Assembly: GCA_031271275.1 (NCBI GenBank)
Contig: JAISWA010000261.1
Span: 1 to 11,583 of the forward strand
Length of the DNA stretch: 11,583 nucleotides
Direction of reading: 5' to 3'
DNA from: Clostridiales bacterium
GTDB lineage: Bacteria > Bacillota > Clostridia > Lachnospirales > WQUN01
Below are positions 1 to 5,901 of the stretch, piece after piece. Below the pieces are notes generated by a model that was not told where the DNA came from, did no database searches, and worked only from the letters and a program-made list of their open reading frames with translations. Position numbers and translations under genes: made by a program. Numbering within the stretch: position 1 is the first letter of the stretch; every line of letters begins with the position of its first letter.

Positions 1-14
1 GTCAGCGCTCACTT

Positions 15-34
15 GCGTAATGCAGCGATTACGC
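15..34. repeat. Small inverted repeat (hairpin)
   Basis: The seven-base arms gcgtaat (15-21) and attacgc (28-34) are exact reverse complements around a six-base loop. No T-run follows on either side, so it does not look like a terminator. Function unknown. It may belong to a larger repeat cut by the window edge. Confidence 0.4.
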
Positions 35-141
35 GGCATTCGCGCTTCCTTGCCTGTCGGAAATCTCGCTTCAAAATCCAACAAACGTAGATATTAGGCA
101 GGCTCTTACGCCCGCCGTCCATGCCGGCGGAAAGGTATGCC

Positions 142-326
142 AACCGCCGCGCGCACGAGCGTTATAGCGAATCAACTTTGTATGTAACCATCGTCAGCTA
201 TGCATTGTAAACGGTTCACTCCCTGCGTTTTCTACGAAAACGCTACGTCCGTTCACCACAATGCATTAACGCTTCCGATGGTCATAAATTAAGTTGATTC
301 GCAATACCCCCGTGAGCGCGGCGGTT
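142..326. repeat. 185-bp near-palindrome, MITE-like or long hairpin
   Basis: The segment is symmetric about position 234. Matching arms, from outside in, are: aaccgccgcgc (142-152) with its complement at 316-326; gcgaatcaactt (167-178) with 291-302; accatcg (187-193) with 276-282; atgcattgt (200-208) with 258-266; and gcgttttc (225-232) with 236-243 around a three-base loop. Between these the arms diverge. No open frame is evident inside. The structure fits a non-autonomous palindromic element or a repeat of the REP/hairpin class, but I see no convincing target-site duplication at its edges. Confidence 0.65.
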
Positions 327-414
327 ATATTTTGCCCGACGGGTACTCGCGCAAATTTTCGGGGGTTTTTAAGCGGCGGACGGGGTTACAATCCAGTGTT
401 TAAGCCGAAAAAGT

Positions 415-445
415 AAGCATAGTAATCCTATAGGTTACTATGCTT
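415..445. repeat. Perfect-arm hairpin, possible minus-strand terminator
   Basis: The arms aagcatagtaa (415-425) and ttactatgctt (435-445) are exact complements, and a G-T and a C-G pair extend the stem into the loop. Read on the minus strand, the stem is followed closely by five T residues (complement of 408-412), which is compatible with a rho-independent terminator for a gene entering from the right. No minus-strand gene is visible, however. On the plus strand only three T then A residues follow. Confidence 0.45.
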
Positions 446-489
446 TAAAAAAGAGGCACCGGGCGGCGCGGCATACAAAAAAACGGCGC

Positions 490-514
490 GACTGAGAAGC
501 TTTTGTGTTATTAT
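490..514 (+). promoter_or_regulatory. Repeat copy 1 with extended -10 upstream of MNT gene
   Basis: The sequence is gactgag (490-496), five bases, then tttgtgttattat (502-514). The same two blocks recur at 1323-1342 without the five-base spacer. The end reads TG-n-TATTAT, an extended -10 element (TATTAT at 509-514). No good -35 lies at the normal distance, which extended -10 promoters can tolerate. Transcription from here would begin near 521. That excludes a GTG at 505 as start and favours the ATG at 559 for the nucleotidyltransferase. Confidence 0.45.
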
Positions 515-558
515 CCTCAACAAGTTTTCAAAACAATCCGAAGTTAGGTGTTGAAAAA

Positions 559-936
559 ATGCGTGTACTCGATTCGCTTCATTCGATAAATATTCCCGGT
601 AACTATAAAGAATACTTGGCGCAATATATGGCTAATATCTCCGAAATTCCCTATATCCACACGGTTTATTTGTTTGGCAGCTGCGCGAACGAAGCCGTGA
701 CGAAGTTCAGCGACATAGACCTGTTTATCACCACAGACCGGGAAATTACCGAGGATGAAGAAGCCGAGATAACCGCGTTCAGGCGGCCTGCGTATTCTTT
801 AAAAGCCATCCCGATGGACATAATAGTTCAGCCTGACCGTAAATTCAATGAATTCGCAGATATTGCCGGAATGGTTCAACACCAAATCGCAAGGAAGGGA
901 ATCAATATCAATGGATTATTATTCAAACGCGGTTGA
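559..936 (+). CDS. MNT-type minimal nucleotidyltransferase (putative antitoxin)
   Basis: This 125-residue protein is a minimal nucleotidyltransferase of the polymerase-beta superfamily. It carries an exact GS-x10-DxD signature: G40-S41, then D52 and D54. A third likely metal-binding aspartate is D87 in the IPMDII strand. The length is normal for stand-alone MNT proteins such as HI0073. I chose ATG 559, with a weak taggtg eight bases upstream. A longer frame opens with GTG at 505, but that lies inside the putative -10 element and has no ribosome site. The gene overlaps the HEPN gene by 26 bases, so the two are probably translated together. In MntA-HepT systems the MNT partner neutralises HEPN by adding AMP. 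Whether this pair does so is inference, and some MNT-HEPN pairs have no proven toxicity. Confidence 0.82.
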   Translation: MRVLDSLHSINIPGNYKEYLAQYMANISEIPYIHTVYLFGSCANEAVTKFSDIDLFITTDREITEDEEAEITAFRRPAYSLKAIPMDIIVQPDRKFNEFADIAGMVQHQIARKGININGLLFKRG

Positions 937-1324
937 AACGGAACAGGCGGCGCGTGTTTTATATGACGCGGAAATGTATCGTCAGGCTATATACTTGTTT
1001 TGTCTTGCTATCGAGTTGTATTTAAAATCCCGCCTTTATTTGGTTAAGCACAACGAAGATTTAGCACTGTCCCATGATATTATCGGTTTATACCATGCGC
1101 TTAATTCAAGGTTTGCATCCCCCGGTAATTTAGAGAAACTTATCGCAAAAAGCCGGAAATATTTTAACGAAGCCAGATACCCCTACACAGGCGATACCGG
1201 TATTTACACCCGGGGGTTTGCCGACGGATTTATAAACGCCGTCACAGAAGTTAAACAATATGTTGATACCCAATGCGTAGCAACAGAAGATGATTTGCAA
1301 ACGATGTTTCGCAAGAATATTTGA
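911..1324 (+). CDS. HEPN domain protein, partner of MNT
   Basis: This 137-residue, probably all-helical protein resembles the PF05168-type HEPN family. It has an AIELYLKSRL helix (33-42), the S-H-D segment at 54-56 that precedes a leucine-rich helix, and an ARYP segment in the second half. I chose ATG 911, with aaggaaggg at 891-899 upstream. An in-frame ATG at 848 would extend it deep into the MNT gene and adds no family sequence. The ribonuclease signature R-x4-6-H expected in the last helix of HepT-type toxins is not there. The only spacing match is R41-x5-H47, in an early helix. It may therefore be a substrate-binding or non-RNase HEPN like HI0074 rather than an active toxin. The stop lies two bases into the second repeat copy. 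Confidence 0.8.
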   Translation: MDYYSNAVETEQAARVLYDAEMYRQAIYLFCLAIELYLKSRLYLVKHNEDLALSHDIIGLYHALNSRFASPGNLEKLIAKSRKYFNEARYPYTGDTGIYTRGFADGFINAVTEVKQYVDTQCVATEDDLQTMFRKNI

Positions 1325-1342
1325 CTGAGTTTGTGTTATTAT
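1323..1342 (+). promoter_or_regulatory. Repeat copy 2 with extended -10 upstream of talC
   Basis: The blocks gactgag (1323-1329) and tttgtgttattat (1330-1342) repeat those at 490-514, here joined directly. TATTAT at 1337-1342 is preceded by TG one base away, an extended -10. Transcription would start near 1350 and give a short leader that includes the talC ribosome site. TTGACT at 1321-1326 looks like a -35, but the spacing of ten bases is too short to use. Confidence 0.45.
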
Positions 1343-1376
1343 TACCGCGCAATCTCATTTTGAAAGGGGCTTACCC

Positions 1377-2021
1377 ATGAAATTATTCATCGACACCGCC
1401 AACACCGAACACATCCGCGAGGCGGAGAGTTGGGGCGTTATCTGCGGCGTGACCACCAACCCGTCGCTTATCGCGAAGGAAGGCCGCGACTTCGTGGAAG
1501 TCGTCAGGGAAATCACTTCCATTGTAGACGGACCCATCAGCGCGGAAGTCATCGACACCCAACACGGGGGCATGGTAACGGAAGCGCGGGCGCTTGCCAA
1601 AATCCATCCCAACATCGTCATAAAAATCCCCATGACCGCCGAAGGCTTAAAAGCCACCAAAATCCTCACCGCCGAAAATATCAAGACCAACGTGACGCTT
1701 ATTTTCAGCGCGGCGCAGGCGCTGCTCGCGGCGCGGGCGGGCGCGTCCTTCGTAAGCCCGTTCCTCGGAAGGTTGGACGATATCGGCAGCGACGGCATGA
1801 ACTTAATACAGGAAATCGTGGATATTTTCTCCATGCACGCCATAGAGACGGAAATTATCGCCGCGAGCATCCGCAACCCCATCCATGTGATTAACTGCGC
1901 GCGGGTGGGCGCTCATATCGCCACTATCCCCTTCGCCATTCTCAAGCAAATGATCAGCCACCCCCTCACCGAGCAGGGCATCGAAAAATTCCTGAAGGAC
2001 TGGGAGGGCGTCCGTAAATGA
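1377..2021 (+). CDS. tal: Transaldolase, short TalC/FSA-like family
   Basis: This 214-residue protein is full length for the short transaldolase family (about 210-220 residues). In the cytoplasm it moves a dihydroxyacetone unit between sedoheptulose-7-phosphate and glyceraldehyde-3-phosphate in the non-oxidative pentose phosphate pathway. Visible residues are D6 in the FIDTA strand, the TTNPSL segment (26-31), and the Schiff-base lysine K83 in IKIPMT. Position 57 is Glu and position 129 is Phe. Fructose-6-phosphate aldolase (FSA) has Gln and Tyr there, so transaldolase activity is favoured over FSA. The ATG follows aaagggg by seven bases. The stop overlaps the tkt start in an ATGA, which couples the two genes. 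Confidence 0.93.
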   Translation: MKLFIDTANTEHIREAESWGVICGVTTNPSLIAKEGRDFVEVVREITSIVDGPISAEVIDTQHGGMVTEARALAKIHPNIVIKIPMTAEGLKATKILTAENIKTNVTLIFSAAQALLAARAGASFVSPFLGRLDDIGSDGMNLIQEIVDIFSMHAIETEIIAASIRNPIHVINCARVGAHIATIPFAILKQMISHPLTEQGIEKFLKDWEGVRK

Positions 2022-4009
2022 ACGACCTTGCCGTAAATACACTGCGCTTCCTGAGCGTTGACGCGGTGCAAAAAGCCAACAGCGGCCACCCGGGGCTTCC
2101 GATGGGCGCGGCGCCCGCCGCTTACGCCCTTTGGAAAAACGTCCTGAAGCACAATCCCAAGAACCCCGCTTGGCACGACCGCGACCGTTTCATTTTGTCC
2201 GCGGGCCACGGTTCGGCGCTGCTGTACAGCCTGCTGCACGTGTTCGGGTACGGCGTTTCCCTGGAGGATTTGAAAAATTTCCGCCAATGGGGGAGCCTGA
2301 CCCCCGGCCACCCCGAGTACCGCCACACCCCCGGCGTGGAAATCACCACCGGCCCGTTGGGTCAGGGCATCGCCAACGCGGTGGGGTTCGCGTGGGCGGA
2401 AAGTTATCTCGCGGCGAGGTTTAACAAACCCGGCCTGCCGTTGGTGGATCACTTCACCTACGCCCTGTGCGGCGACGGCTGCCTGATGGAGGGAGTCTCC
2501 GCCGAAGCCGCTTCCCTCGCCGGTACGTTGGGGTTGGGCAGGCTCATTCTGCTGTACGACTCCAACAACATCACCATAGAAGGCTCCACCGACATCGCGT
2601 TCACGGAAGACGTGCGCGGGCGTTTTGCCGCTTACGGTTGGCACACGCAAAAAATTGACGACGGAAACGATACCGCCGCCATCACGCGCGCCCTCGAAGC
2701 CGCGAAAAAAATAACGGACAAGCCTTCCCTCATCGAAATAAAAACCGTCATCGGCTACGGCTCGCCCAATAAGCAGGGGAAAGCCTCCTCCCACGGCGCC
2801 CCCCTCGGCGGCGACGAAGTTGCGCTGACCAGGCAAAACCTTGAATGGGGCTACACGGAAACTTTCCGCGTTCCCGAAGAAGTCAGGGAGGAAATTTCAA
2901 ACTGGCAGCCCAAAGCCCAAGCCGCAGAGGACGCGTGGAAGGCAATCGCGGAGGAATACGCCCAAAATTACCCCGGCGACTGGAAGGCGTGGGAGTGCTG
3001 GCACAACCCGCAACCCGACATTGACTTTGAAAACTTGACGGATTTCTGGGAATACGAAGGGGATATCGCCACCCGCGCCTCGTCGGAAATCCTCCTTAAC
3101 AAGGTCTGCAAGCTCGTACCCAATTTGTTCGGCGGCTCGGCGGACTTGGCGCCCTCCAACCTTTCCGTTATGAAGGGTCTGGGCGACTACGCCAAAGGCA
3201 ACCCCGCCGGGGCAAACTTGCATTTCGGCGTGCGGGAACACGCCATGACCGCCATCGCCAACGGGCTGTCCGCCCACGGCGGGCTGCGCCCCTATGCCGC
3301 CGGGTTCTTCGTTTTCAGCGATTATATGAAACCGGCGCTGCGCCTTTCCGCCATGATGAAGCTGCCGGTGGTTTATATCATGACCCACGACTCCATCGGC
3401 GTCGGCGAGGACGGCCCCACCCACGAGCCCATCGAGCAGCTCGCCATGCTGCGCAGCATCCCCGGCTTCACGGTGATACGCCCCTGCGACACCCGCGAAA
3501 CCGCCGCCGCGTGGGCGTTGGCAATCACCCGTACCGACTCGCCCACCGCGCTGATACTTTCCCGCCAAAACCTTCCGCTGCTGCCCGAAAGCGGGAAGGG
3601 CGCGCTCAAAGGCGCGTATATTTTGAGGGAATCCATCAACCCGAAAACCGGCTTGCCGGATATTCTGCTCATGGCTTCCGGTTCGGAAGTGGATTTGATT
3701 TGCAAAGCCCGGGATATTTTAAGGAAGGAACACGGCGTACACGCCCGGGTCGTCAGTTTCCCGTCCTTTGAAATTTTCAACGAGCAGAGCGGCGAATACA
3801 AACAGTCCGTGCTTCCGGACAGCGTCCGCGCGCGGCTCGCGGTGGAGGCCGCTTCGGATTTCGGCTGGCACCGGTATGTGGGACTGGACGGGGATATTAT
3901 CGCCATAAACGGCTTCGGCGCGTCCGCCCCGGCGGGGACGCTGTTCAAGGAATTCGGGTTTACGGTGGAAAATGTAGCGGAAAGGGCGCTGAAGCTATAT
4001 AGGCGGTAA
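2018..4009 (+). CDS. tkt: Transketolase
   Basis: This is a full-length 663-residue transketolase, which uses thiamine diphosphate to transfer two-carbon units in the non-oxidative pentose phosphate pathway. The N-terminal pyrophosphate domain shows SGHPG (22-26), the H64 region, TGPLGQG (111-117), and the cofactor motif GDG (152-154) running to N183-N184. The middle pyrimidine domain shows FGVREHAM with the catalytic glutamate near 407, then DSIGVGEDGPTHEP. The C-terminal domain follows without gaps. The start overlaps the tal stop by four bases (ATGA), so translation is coupled and the two enzymes are made together. G+C is high, especially near 2281-2340. No U-tailed terminator follows. Confidence 0.97.
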   Translation: MNDLAVNTLRFLSVDAVQKANSGHPGLPMGAAPAAYALWKNVLKHNPKNPAWHDRDRFILSAGHGSALLYSLLHVFGYGVSLEDLKNFRQWGSLTPGHPEYRHTPGVEITTGPLGQGIANAVGFAWAESYLAARFNKPGLPLVDHFTYALCGDGCLMEGVSAEAASLAGTLGLGRLILLYDSNNITIEGSTDIAFTEDVRGRFAAYGWHTQKIDDGNDTAAITRALEAAKKITDKPSLIEIKTVIGYGSPNKQGKASSHGAPLGGDEVALTRQNLEWGYTETFRVPEEVREEISNWQPKAQAAEDAWKAIAEEYAQNYPGDWKAWECWHNPQPDIDFENLTDFWEYEGDIATRASSEILLNKVCKLVPNLFGGSADLAPSNLSVMKGLGDYAKGNPAGANLHFGVREHAMTAIANGLSAHGGLRPYAAGFFVFSDYMKPALRLSAMMKLPVVYIMTHDSIGVGEDGPTHEPIEQLAMLRSIPGFTVIRPCDTRETAAAWALAITRTDSPTALILSRQNLPLLPESGKGALKGAYILRESINPKTGLPDILLMASGSEVDLICKARDILRKEHGVHARVVSFPSFEIFNEQSGEYKQSVLPDSVRARLAVEAASDFGWHRYVGLDGDIIAINGFGASAPAGTLFKEFGFTVENVAERALKLYRR

Positions 4010-4029
4010 CGCCGCCCATATATTTTAGC

Positions 4030-4056
4030 GTTTTTGAGAGAATTGCTTTCAAAAAC
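4030..4056. repeat. Inverted repeat over the -35 of the uraA promoter
   Basis: The arms gtttttga (4030-4037) and tcaaaaac (4049-4056) are exact complements. Three further pairs (one G-T) extend the stem to eleven pairs around a five-base loop. The right arm and loop cover the -35 hexamer at 4043-4048. There is no T-run after it, so it is less like a tkt terminator and more like a protein-binding operator, though that is inference. Confidence 0.45.
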
Positions 4057-4071
4057 AGGGCATGCTATACT
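4043..4071 (+). promoter_or_regulatory. Sigma-70/SigA-type promoter for the uraA unit
   Basis: TTGCTT (4043-4048) and TATACT (4066-4071) are separated by exactly 17 bases, and both are close to consensus. Transcription would start near 4078 and give a leader of about 40 bases. A second inverted repeat, atgctat (4062-4068) with atagcat (4079-4085), spans the -10 and the likely start site. I see no PyrR-type attenuator or terminator in the short leader. Confidence 0.65.
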
Positions 4072-4117
4072 GCGAAAAATAGCATAGGGACTGTTCCCTC
4101 AGGGGGCTGTGATTCGC

Positions 4118-5380
4118 ATGGAAGGTACTTTTGAAGCGCGGGGCGGTCAGCGGTACATACTCGCGGTGCAGCATCTGTTCGCCATGTTCGGGGCGACGAT
4201 TCTGGTTCCCGCGCTCACCGGTTTAAATTACTCGGTGGCGCTCATAACCGCAGGCTTGGGAACATTGCTGTTCCATTTAATTACCCAAAAGAAGGTCCCT
4301 GTCTTCCTCGGTTCGTCCTTCGCGTTCATACCCTGCATCCAATATGTGGTCCAAAATAGCGGCGTCGCCTACGCGCAGGGCGGCATCATTATTGCGGGCC
4401 TTCTTTACGCGCTTTTTGCGGGCGTGGTGCTGCTCATCGGCGTCGGTCAGCTTAAAAAACTGTTCCCCCCGGTCGTCACCGGCCCCGTTATCGTGGTTAT
4501 CGGCCTTACGCTCAGCCCGGAGGCGCTCAGGCAGTCCGCCGCCTGTTGGCCTGTCGCAATATTTACGCTGCTCGTGGTCGTGAGCATTTCTATATTTACC
4601 AAAGGTTTTTTTAAGTTGGTTCCCATCCTGATCGGTATTTTGTACGGGTATATCCTTTGCGTGGTGTTCGACCTCGGCGGCATCACAAACTTCATTTCCG
4701 AAACACCCCTTGTAAAAATCGAGGCTTTTGACGGAATCACCGCAAACCCGCTTACCTGGGTCAACGCGTTCTGGAAATTTGACGGAACCTTCTTCACCCT
4801 GCCGAAATTCTCGCTTGAGTCGGTTCTTTTGATTGCGCCCGTCGCTTTCGTCACGCTGATGGAGCACATCGGCGACATTACCACCAACGGAACGGTGGTC
4901 GGCAAAGATTTCTTCAAAGACCCCGGAATACACCGCACCTTGCTCGGCGACGGGCTTGCGACTTCGCTGGCGGGCCTGTTCGGCGGCCCCGCCAACACCA
5001 CTTACTCGGAAAACACCGGCGTGCTCGCCGTAACCAAAGTGTACGACCCGTCCATCCTTCGCGTCACCGCCGTTTTTGCGGTGCTGCTCGGGTTGGTGCG
5101 CCCTTTCGGCGCCATCCTTTCTTCCATGCCCACCGCCGTAATCGGCGGCGTTTCCATTCTGCTATTCGGGATGATTGCATCCATCGGCATCCGCACCATG
5201 GCGGAATCCAAAATCGACTTTACCCATTCCCGCAACCTGATTGTCGTCGCGCTCATTTTGGTCGTCGGCCTCGGCTTGCCTGACGGTATCGCCATTACGG
5301 AAAGCTTTAACCTCTCCGGGCTGTTCCTCGCGGTAATACTCGGCGTGCTCGCCAACCGGCTGCTCCCGGAGGGAATTTAA
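4118..5380 (+). CDS. uraA: Uracil permease (NCS2 family, UraA/PyrP type)
   Basis: This 420-residue, highly hydrophobic protein has the family's usual length and multi-helix (14-segment) fold. It belongs to the nucleobase:cation symporters and likely imports uracil with protons across the inner membrane. Markers are QHLFAMFGATILVP near the N-terminus, the GSSFAF helix, LMEHIGD with E249, and NTTYSENTG with E298. These two glutamates match UraA Glu241 and Glu290. The position equal to UraA His245 is aspartate (D253), as in many other family members, so xanthine or another base cannot be excluded. An upstream GTG at 4109 is only two bases from agggggc, while ATG 4118 sits eleven bases from it and gives a normal N-terminus. 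The stop overlaps the next start by one base. Confidence 0.9.
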   Translation: MEGTFEARGGQRYILAVQHLFAMFGATILVPALTGLNYSVALITAGLGTLLFHLITQKKVPVFLGSSFAFIPCIQYVVQNSGVAYAQGGIIIAGLLYALFAGVVLLIGVGQLKKLFPPVVTGPVIVVIGLTLSPEALRQSAACWPVAIFTLLVVVSISIFTKGFFKLVPILIGILYGYILCVVFDLGGITNFISETPLVKIEAFDGITANPLTWVNAFWKFDGTFFTLPKFSLESVLLIAPVAFVTLMEHIGDITTNGTVVGKDFFKDPGIHRTLLGDGLATSLAGLFGGPANTTYSENTGVLAVTKVYDPSILRVTAVFAVLLGLVRPFGAILSSMPTAVIGGVSILLFGMIASIGIRTMAESKIDFTHSRNLIVVALILVVGLGLPDGIAITESFNLSGLFLAVILGVLANRLLPEGI

Positions 5381-5664
5381 TGCCCGCGCTTGTCGCGATC
5401 CGCAACGACTACGACCGGTGCGCGCCCTATGACGGTTACGCGTCCTGGCAAGCTGTATGGGAAGAAGAAACCGGCCGCGAATTCGGGAAATGCGCCATGA
5501 TTGGCTGCAGGAACGAAGCCGAGGAAGGCGTGCAGGTTTTTAAGCATAACGATAAACACGGGATGTGTTTTTATATCGTTCCGCTATGCGCCGAGTGCCT
5601 TACGGAGCGGTTTGACTCGTACTTTCGCGTGAACGGGGAGGATATGGTGTTGGTGGATGAGTGA
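5380..5664 (+). CDS. Small four-cysteine protein, putative zinc-binding
   Basis: I do not recognise a named family for this 94-residue soluble protein. It has C38-x4-C43 followed by an RNEAEEGVQV strand, then a YIVPLC-x2-C segment with C70 and C73. This pairing looks like a degenerate treble-clef or HNH-like zinc finger, as in small proteins with an 'IVPLC..C' core. The HNH histidine and asparagine are missing, so nuclease activity is not supported. Two extra cysteines (C14, C63) are present. The start overlaps the permease stop by one base, with GGAGGG six bases upstream, so it is in the permease operon and well translated. A link to uracil is not shown by the sequence. Confidence 0.7.
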   Translation: MPALVAIRNDYDRCAPYDGYASWQAVWEEETGREFGKCAMIGCRNEAEEGVQVFKHNDKHGMCFYIVPLCAECLTERFDSYFRVNGEDMVLVDE

Positions 5665-5687
5665 AATAATCGGAACAGGAGGATAAT

Positions 5688-5882
5688 ATGGTCAAGAAAA
5701 AGGTTTACGCGGTGCGAGCGGGACACCGGACGGGCATATTTTATTCATGGTCGGAATGCATGGCTGCCATTAAAGGTTACTCCAAACCGGATTTCTGCGC
5801 GTTCTTCGAGAAGGAGGACGCGGTTGCGTTCATGAATGCCAAGCCCCCTTCCGATAAGGCGGAAGAAGAAAAGAAGTCGTGA
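5688..5882 (+). CDS. Standalone viroplasmin / RNase H1 N-terminal domain protein
   Basis: This 64-residue protein is almost wholly one domain of the caulimovirus viroplasmin/RNase H1 N-terminal type (PF01693). Residues 5-50 show KVYAVRAGHRTGIF, the W-S-E-C turn, an IKGYS segment, then F-x-F and an A-V-A-F-M helix. In RNase H1 this domain binds RNA-DNA hybrids or double-stranded RNA ahead of the catalytic domain. Here the frame stops after a charged lysine/glutamate tail and no RNase H domain follows, so it cannot cut. The ribosome site AGGAGG lies five bases from the ATG and is among the best in the window. It probably lies in the uraA transcript. Role unknown; nucleic-acid binding is inferred. 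Confidence 0.8.
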   Translation: MVKKKVYAVRAGHRTGIFYSWSECMAAIKGYSKPDFCAFFEKEDAVAFMNAKPPSDKAEEEKKS

Positions 5883-5901
5883 AGATTGGCGGAGGATGTG
5901 C

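Larger units (their letters stand above)
1..558. other. Gene-free left flank
   Basis: I see no reading frame here with family character on either strand, and no tRNA or rRNA. The stretch is rich in secondary structure. There is a short hairpin at 15-34, a 185-bp near-palindrome at 142-326, an AT-rich hairpin at 415-445, and an extended -10 element inside a repeat at 490-514. It looks like an intergenic repeat zone that precedes the MNT-HEPN module. The left part may continue a larger structure or repeat outside the window. Confidence 0.7.

Noticed and set aside
306..370. Rho-independent terminator from acccccg (306-312) pairing with cgggggt (360-366) followed by T residues
   Set aside because: The loop would be 47 bases and the left arm lies inside the right arm of the long palindrome, which gives a better competing structure.
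505..558. GTG start at 505 extending the nucleotidyltransferase by 18 residues
   Set aside because: The codon lies inside the putative extended -10 element, has no ribosome site before it, and the added residues show no family character. ATG 559 gives a normal MNT length.
1321..1342. TTGACT (1321-1326) as -35 of the talC promoter
   Set aside because: Only ten bases separate it from TATTAT, too short for a sigma-70 type promoter; the extended -10 reading is preferred.
1355..3948. Long minus-strand open frames across talC and tkt (for example 1355-1882, 1913-2836, 2897-3568, 3373-3948)
   Set aside because: They are antisense shadows of clear enzymes in GC-rich DNA, have biased residue content and no recognisable domain.
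4277..5355. Minus-strand open frames opposite the uracil permease
   Set aside because: They are shadows of a well-supported membrane protein, with no ribosome sites and no family resemblance.
5836..5901. Upstream starts (ATG 5836 or ATG 5896) for the first glycosyltransferase
   Set aside because: 5836 lies inside the viroplasmin gene and adds a non-family basic stretch. ATG 5896 abuts GGAGG with no spacer. TTG 5902 has a six-base spacer and begins directly at the conserved VSVIMPAYN strand.
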